7,894 nt of DNA, from assembly GCA_016873525.1 (NCBI GenBank), contig VGXD01000091.1, forward strand, positions 1 to 7,894. The letters run 5' to 3'. Below are positions 5,824 to 7,894 of this stretch, in pieces. Every line of letters starts with the position of its first letter. The stretch's first letter is position 1. The translations under genes and the position numbers were made by a program. The stretch comes from Nitrospira sp. (GTDB taxonomy: Bacteria; Nitrospirota; Nitrospiria; Nitrospirales; Nitrospiraceae). The notes below the pieces were generated by a model. It ran no database searches. It saw nothing but the letters and a program-made list of their open reading frames with translations, and had not been told where the DNA came from.

Positions 5824-6373
5824 AAAGCCGATTCCACTGCCGCTGAGGTTCAGCGTCGTCAGGCTGGGTGCGGAGACGGCCGCTCCGGTGCCGCAAAAAG
5901 TTGCTGAAAATGGAGGAGATCGTGAAGGTCAGATCCGGTCTTTGCAGCGCATCCAGGATGCCGGTTCGGAGAGAGACCAAGGCGCGGTCTTCGTCCGCGC
6001 TCGCGTCGCAGGTTGCGCGCGGGTCCCAGCCGCGCCGGATCGTAAGGGAGAGGTATTCGCGGATGGCGCGGTGGATGGCGTCCGTGACGCCGGCGGACAA
6101 GTGTTGCGACCACAACCACAGTTCTTCCAGCGCCGTCACTTCGCCGGTGACCGCCACCGCCAGATTGTTCCACCGGTCCCAGCGGTTGCCGATGATGAAG
6201 CCGGCCAGGATGCTGAAAATGATGCCCACGGTGGCATAGAGGTAGGTGATGCCGCCCAAGTCGCCGATGTCCGCCATCAAGAGGCTTCCGTAGAACGGGT
6301 CTTTGATGCGCAGCAGAAAAAAGGCGAGCGAAAACACGATCCAAAACGGGAGCATGGTTTTCAAGAGCTTCAT
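5795..6373 (-). CDS. Two-TM bestrophin-like (DUF4239-like) membrane protein, apparently truncated and running into the PilZ remnant
   Basis: The frame codes 192 residues. Two hydrophobic segments, about 7-21 and 43-62, are followed by WDRWNNLAVAVTGEVTALEEL (near 65-85) and a soluble helical stretch to about 160. This pattern (TM pair, W-x-R-W, conserved EvtAL-type helix) resembles DUF4239, whose function is unknown. DUF4239 proteins normally have about 250 residues with two more TM segments near the C terminus; these are missing. After about residue 158 the frame becomes Arg/Gln/Asp-rich and low in hydrophobicity, and from about 5880 downward the neighbouring +1 frame codes PilZ sequence. The tail is therefore probably out-of-frame PilZ DNA. 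ATG 6373 is supported by GGAGG 11 nt upstream. It lies 59 bp after the DUF4410-like gene, same strand, likely one operon. Confidence 0.6.
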   Translation of the reverse strand: MKLLKTMLPFWIVFSLAFFLLRIKDPFYGSLLMADIGDLGGITYLYATVGIIFSILAGFIIGNRWDRWNNLAVAVTGEVTALEELWLWSQHLSAGVTDAIHRAIREYLSLTIRRGWDPRATCDASADEDRALVSLRTGILDALQRPDLTFTISSIFSNFLRHRSGRLRTQPDDAEPQRQWNRLCDHAASRPR

Positions 6374-6432
6374 GGCGGTGTGTCCCTCCGCAAGGGGCCC
6401 GGAGGCTTGCGGGAAAAACTGACCATCGGCTG

Positions 6433-7011
6433 CTAGAGGTAGGTGCGGACGTAGCGGATCAGACCGTCCACCACCCGGTCTTCGGCGGAGCGAAAGTTGT
6501 CGGGGTCGTCCGACAGCCCCTTGATGGTGATCTGTCCGATCTCTTTCTGCGCGCGTTTGTCCACGAAACGGATCTCGACCAGCAAGTACCCGTCCCCCAT
6601 GGAGCCGGACACGCTGCCCACCGTCTGCTTGGCGTAGGATTCATAGACCCCGCCGATCGTTTCGGTCAAGACGCTCATCCAGCGCAGGAAGGGGTTGCCG
6701 GTGTCCACCTTGAGGACCGTGGCCTGCACGACCAGGACGCTTTGGTCGGCGCGCGAGGCCGTGCCGACGCGTCGGAACTTGCCCAGGGCGCCGAGTTGCA
6801 GGAGCATTTTTTCATGGAGGTCGGTGGTGATCTTATTCTGGGTGTTCTGGCTGCGAGGAAGCGGGACTTCGAGCGCGTTATAGATGGTCAGTTTGCCTTC
6901 GAGCGGAGACATGACCTGAGTTTTCTGCAAGTCCACGGCGCAGCCGGCCAGGGCCAGCAGGAGCGAACCGGCGAAGACCCCCCGCAACGATCGGCGGAGT
7001 CCTCGGCTCAT
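6433..7011 (-). CDS. DUF4410-like lipoprotein
   Basis: A predicted 192-residue lipoprotein of unknown role. The n-region RGLRRSLR is followed by a hydrophobic core and lipobox A-L-A-G-C with Cys24. The mature domain runs LEGKLTIYNALEVPLPRS, then a helix LHEKMLLQLGALGKFRRV (residues about 65-82), a strand SVLVVQATVLKVDTGNPFLRW (about 91-111), a small-residue stretch GSVSGSMGDG, and a strand LLVEIRFVDKRAQKEIGQI. That order (lipobox, 'L..LG.F..V', 'vdtGN..lRw', then a D-x-x-t-x-k-x-ig strand) resembles DUF4410 lipoproteins. The start is uncertain: ATG 7011 gives a textbook signal peptide, ATG 7059 would add 16 residues; neither has a clear ribosome site. It has its own promoter (7091-7119) overlapping the end of the GGDEF gene. 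Confidence 0.6.
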   Translation of the reverse strand: MSRGLRRSLRGVFAGSLLLALAGCAVDLQKTQVMSPLEGKLTIYNALEVPLPRSQNTQNKITTDLHEKMLLQLGALGKFRRVGTASRADQSVLVVQATVLKVDTGNPFLRWMSVLTETIGGVYESYAKQTVGSVSGSMGDGYLLVEIRFVDKRAQKEIGQITIKGLSDDPDNFRSAEDRVVDGLIRYVRTYL

Positions 7012-7090
7012 GGCCGGGGCGGGTTTGCGACGCGATGCAGACTGAAGGGACGGCGACATGGACCGGCATGATACCCCAATGGAGGGAAAA

Positions 7091-7119
7091 ATCCTATCCC
7101 CTTGGAGCGGCTCCATCAA
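7091..7119 (-). promoter_or_regulatory. Sigma-70-like promoter for the DUF4410-like gene
   Basis: Minus strand: TTGATG (7119-7114) and TAGGAT (7096-7091) with a 17-nt spacer. Start of transcription would be near 7084, leaving 25 nt to ATG 7059 or 73 nt to ATG 7011. It overlaps the last codons of the GGDEF gene, so the downstream genes could be expressed apart from it. Confidence 0.5.
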
Positions 7120-7894
7120 CCGGCGTGTCGGGTGGGGCAAGGACGTCATTGGGGCAGGACGCGTGCAGGAACTTGCCCAAGTCGTCCTCGGATTTCCGCC
7201 GCGCGTTTTCCCGCCGATCATTGACGTAGGCGCTTCCCGGAATGGCTTTGGCCAGTTTTTTGAGTTCGCACGCGGCTTTGCTGATGTCTCCCGGGTGCGT
7301 GATCGGCGTGATCTCGTTGGACACGACGGCGATGGACAAGGCCATGATGGCAAACTGTCCGGGGTTGCCGCGGCGATCGACCGACTCGATGTGTCCGCGC
7401 ACACGGTCCTCCGGGTCGTAGAAGTCCGGAATCACCAGGTCGAAGCGCTGGATGATCGTCTGGCAGATGGGCTCCATGACGGCCGGCTCGCTCATGAACA
7501 CGAAGTCGTCGCCGCCGACATGGCCGACGAAGCCCTCCACCCCGGCCTGTTCGCTGACGACCGTCGTGAGCAGGCGGGAGGTGACCACCAAGACCTCGTC
7601 GCCTCTGGCGTAGCCGTAGCGGTCGTTGAAGGACTTGAAAAAGTCGAGGTCCAAGTAGGCCAGCGCGAAGGGTTTGTGCCATTCGATCCGGCGGGTGATC
7701 TCGTGCAGGATCGAGGTATTGCCCGGCAGCCGGGTCAGCGGGTTCGCGTCCAGCGAGTGTGCCATGCGGTTGAGGCACAGACGCAGTCGGCGGACGATTT
7801 CCTCCGGGCGGTAGGGCATGACGACATAGTCGTCCGCCGCCAGGGCCTCCCAGTCGACGTTGTCGACGCGGGCGTTCCGGATCAGCACGATGAT
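7094..7894 (-). CDS. Response regulator with degenerate REC end and GGDEF (GGDDF) domain, 5' end outside window
   Basis: The last 266 residues of a c-di-GMP signalling protein whose start lies beyond 7894. The first 50 or so residues are the end of a receiver domain (IIVLIRN, then ALAADDYVVMPYRPEEIVRRLRLCL). The conserved Lys before Pro is replaced by Met (codon at 7817-7819), and the conserved Thr/Ser of beta-4 is also absent. A GGDEF domain follows: LTRLPGN, AYLDLDFFKSFNDRYGYARGDEVL, and the signature GGDDF at 7502-7516 within GHVGGDDFVF. The RxxD inhibitory site expected just upstream is missing. GGDEF enzymes make c-di-GMP from two GTP; the metal-binding Asp (LDLDFF) and substrate residues (N, D of FNDRYG) are kept, so activity is possible, but Glu to Asp in the signature makes it uncertain. 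It is followed by the DUF4410-like gene after 34-82 bp depending on that gene's start. Confidence 0.88.
   Translation of the reverse strand: MIVLIRNARVDNVDWEALAADDYVVMPYRPEEIVRRLRLCLNRMAHSLDANPLTRLPGNTSILHEITRRIEWHKPFALAYLDLDFFKSFNDRYGYARGDEVLVVTSRLLTTVVSEQAGVEGFVGHVGGDDFVFMSEPAVMEPICQTIIQRFDLVIPDFYDPEDRVRGHIESVDRRGNPGQFAIMALSIAVVSNEITPITHPGDISKAACELKKLAKAIPGSAYVNDRRENARRKSEDDLGKFLHASCPNDVLAPPDTPVDGAAPRG

Noticed and set aside
5895..5899. Programmed frameshift at the T-run joining the DUF4239-like and PilZ frames
   Set aside because: The change needed is +1, the run is only five bases, and no classical slippery heptamer or stimulatory structure is evident. Kept only as an alternative to deletion or sequencing error.

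Overview
This window is GC-rich bacterial chromosomal DNA (visibly poorer in GC only around 5220-5440). It carries many outer-envelope lipoproteins and several c-di-GMP signalling domains. The mix (high GC, c-type haem lipoprotein, bactofilin, REC-GGDEF, PilZ, CsgG-like and DUF4410-like lipoproteins) fits a Gram-negative bacterium such as a member of Nitrospirota. That placement is an impression from gene content, not a phylogenetic result. No rRNA, tRNA, CRISPR array, transposase or phage gene was seen.

Region A (1-1376, leftward): a zinc alcohol dehydrogenase (333-1376), then the first 91 codons of a fatty-acid cis/trans isomerase-like c-type haem lipoprotein (273 to 1), which runs off the left edge. 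The two are 59 bp apart and probably co-transcribed. Region B (1377-1611): a divergent intergenic region with a good sigma-70 promoter for the rightward genes and a 9-bp inverted repeat that could be an operator. Region C (1612-4410, rightward): three lipoprotein genes in a likely operon. They are a small coiled-coil lipoprotein, a histidine acid phosphatase (phytase/glucose-1-phosphatase type) carrying a related coiled-coil stalk after its lipobox, and a CsgG-like lipoprotein. Region D (4411-4589): a convergent intergenic spacer with a strong hairpin.

Region E (4590-5111, leftward): a bactofilin, with a sigma-54-like -24/-12 element about 145 bp upstream. Region F (5112-5589): about 480 bp with no convincing gene, holding small palindromes and hairpins. 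Region G (5590-7894, leftward): a REC-GGDEF response regulator cut by the right edge, a DUF4410-like lipoprotein with its own promoter, a two-TM bestrophin-like (DUF4239-like) protein lacking the expected C-terminal half, and, one frame away, the C-terminal part of a PilZ domain. The last two look like the product of a deletion or frameshift.

Functionally the window is an envelope neighbourhood: five proteins have a lipobox (Cti-like, small coiled-coil, phosphatase, CsgG-like, DUF4410-like), beside a cytoskeletal bactofilin and c-di-GMP synthesis/binding modules. The most unusual items are the lipid-anchored, coiled-coil-stalked phosphatase next to a free copy of its stalk, and the DUF4239/PilZ junction.
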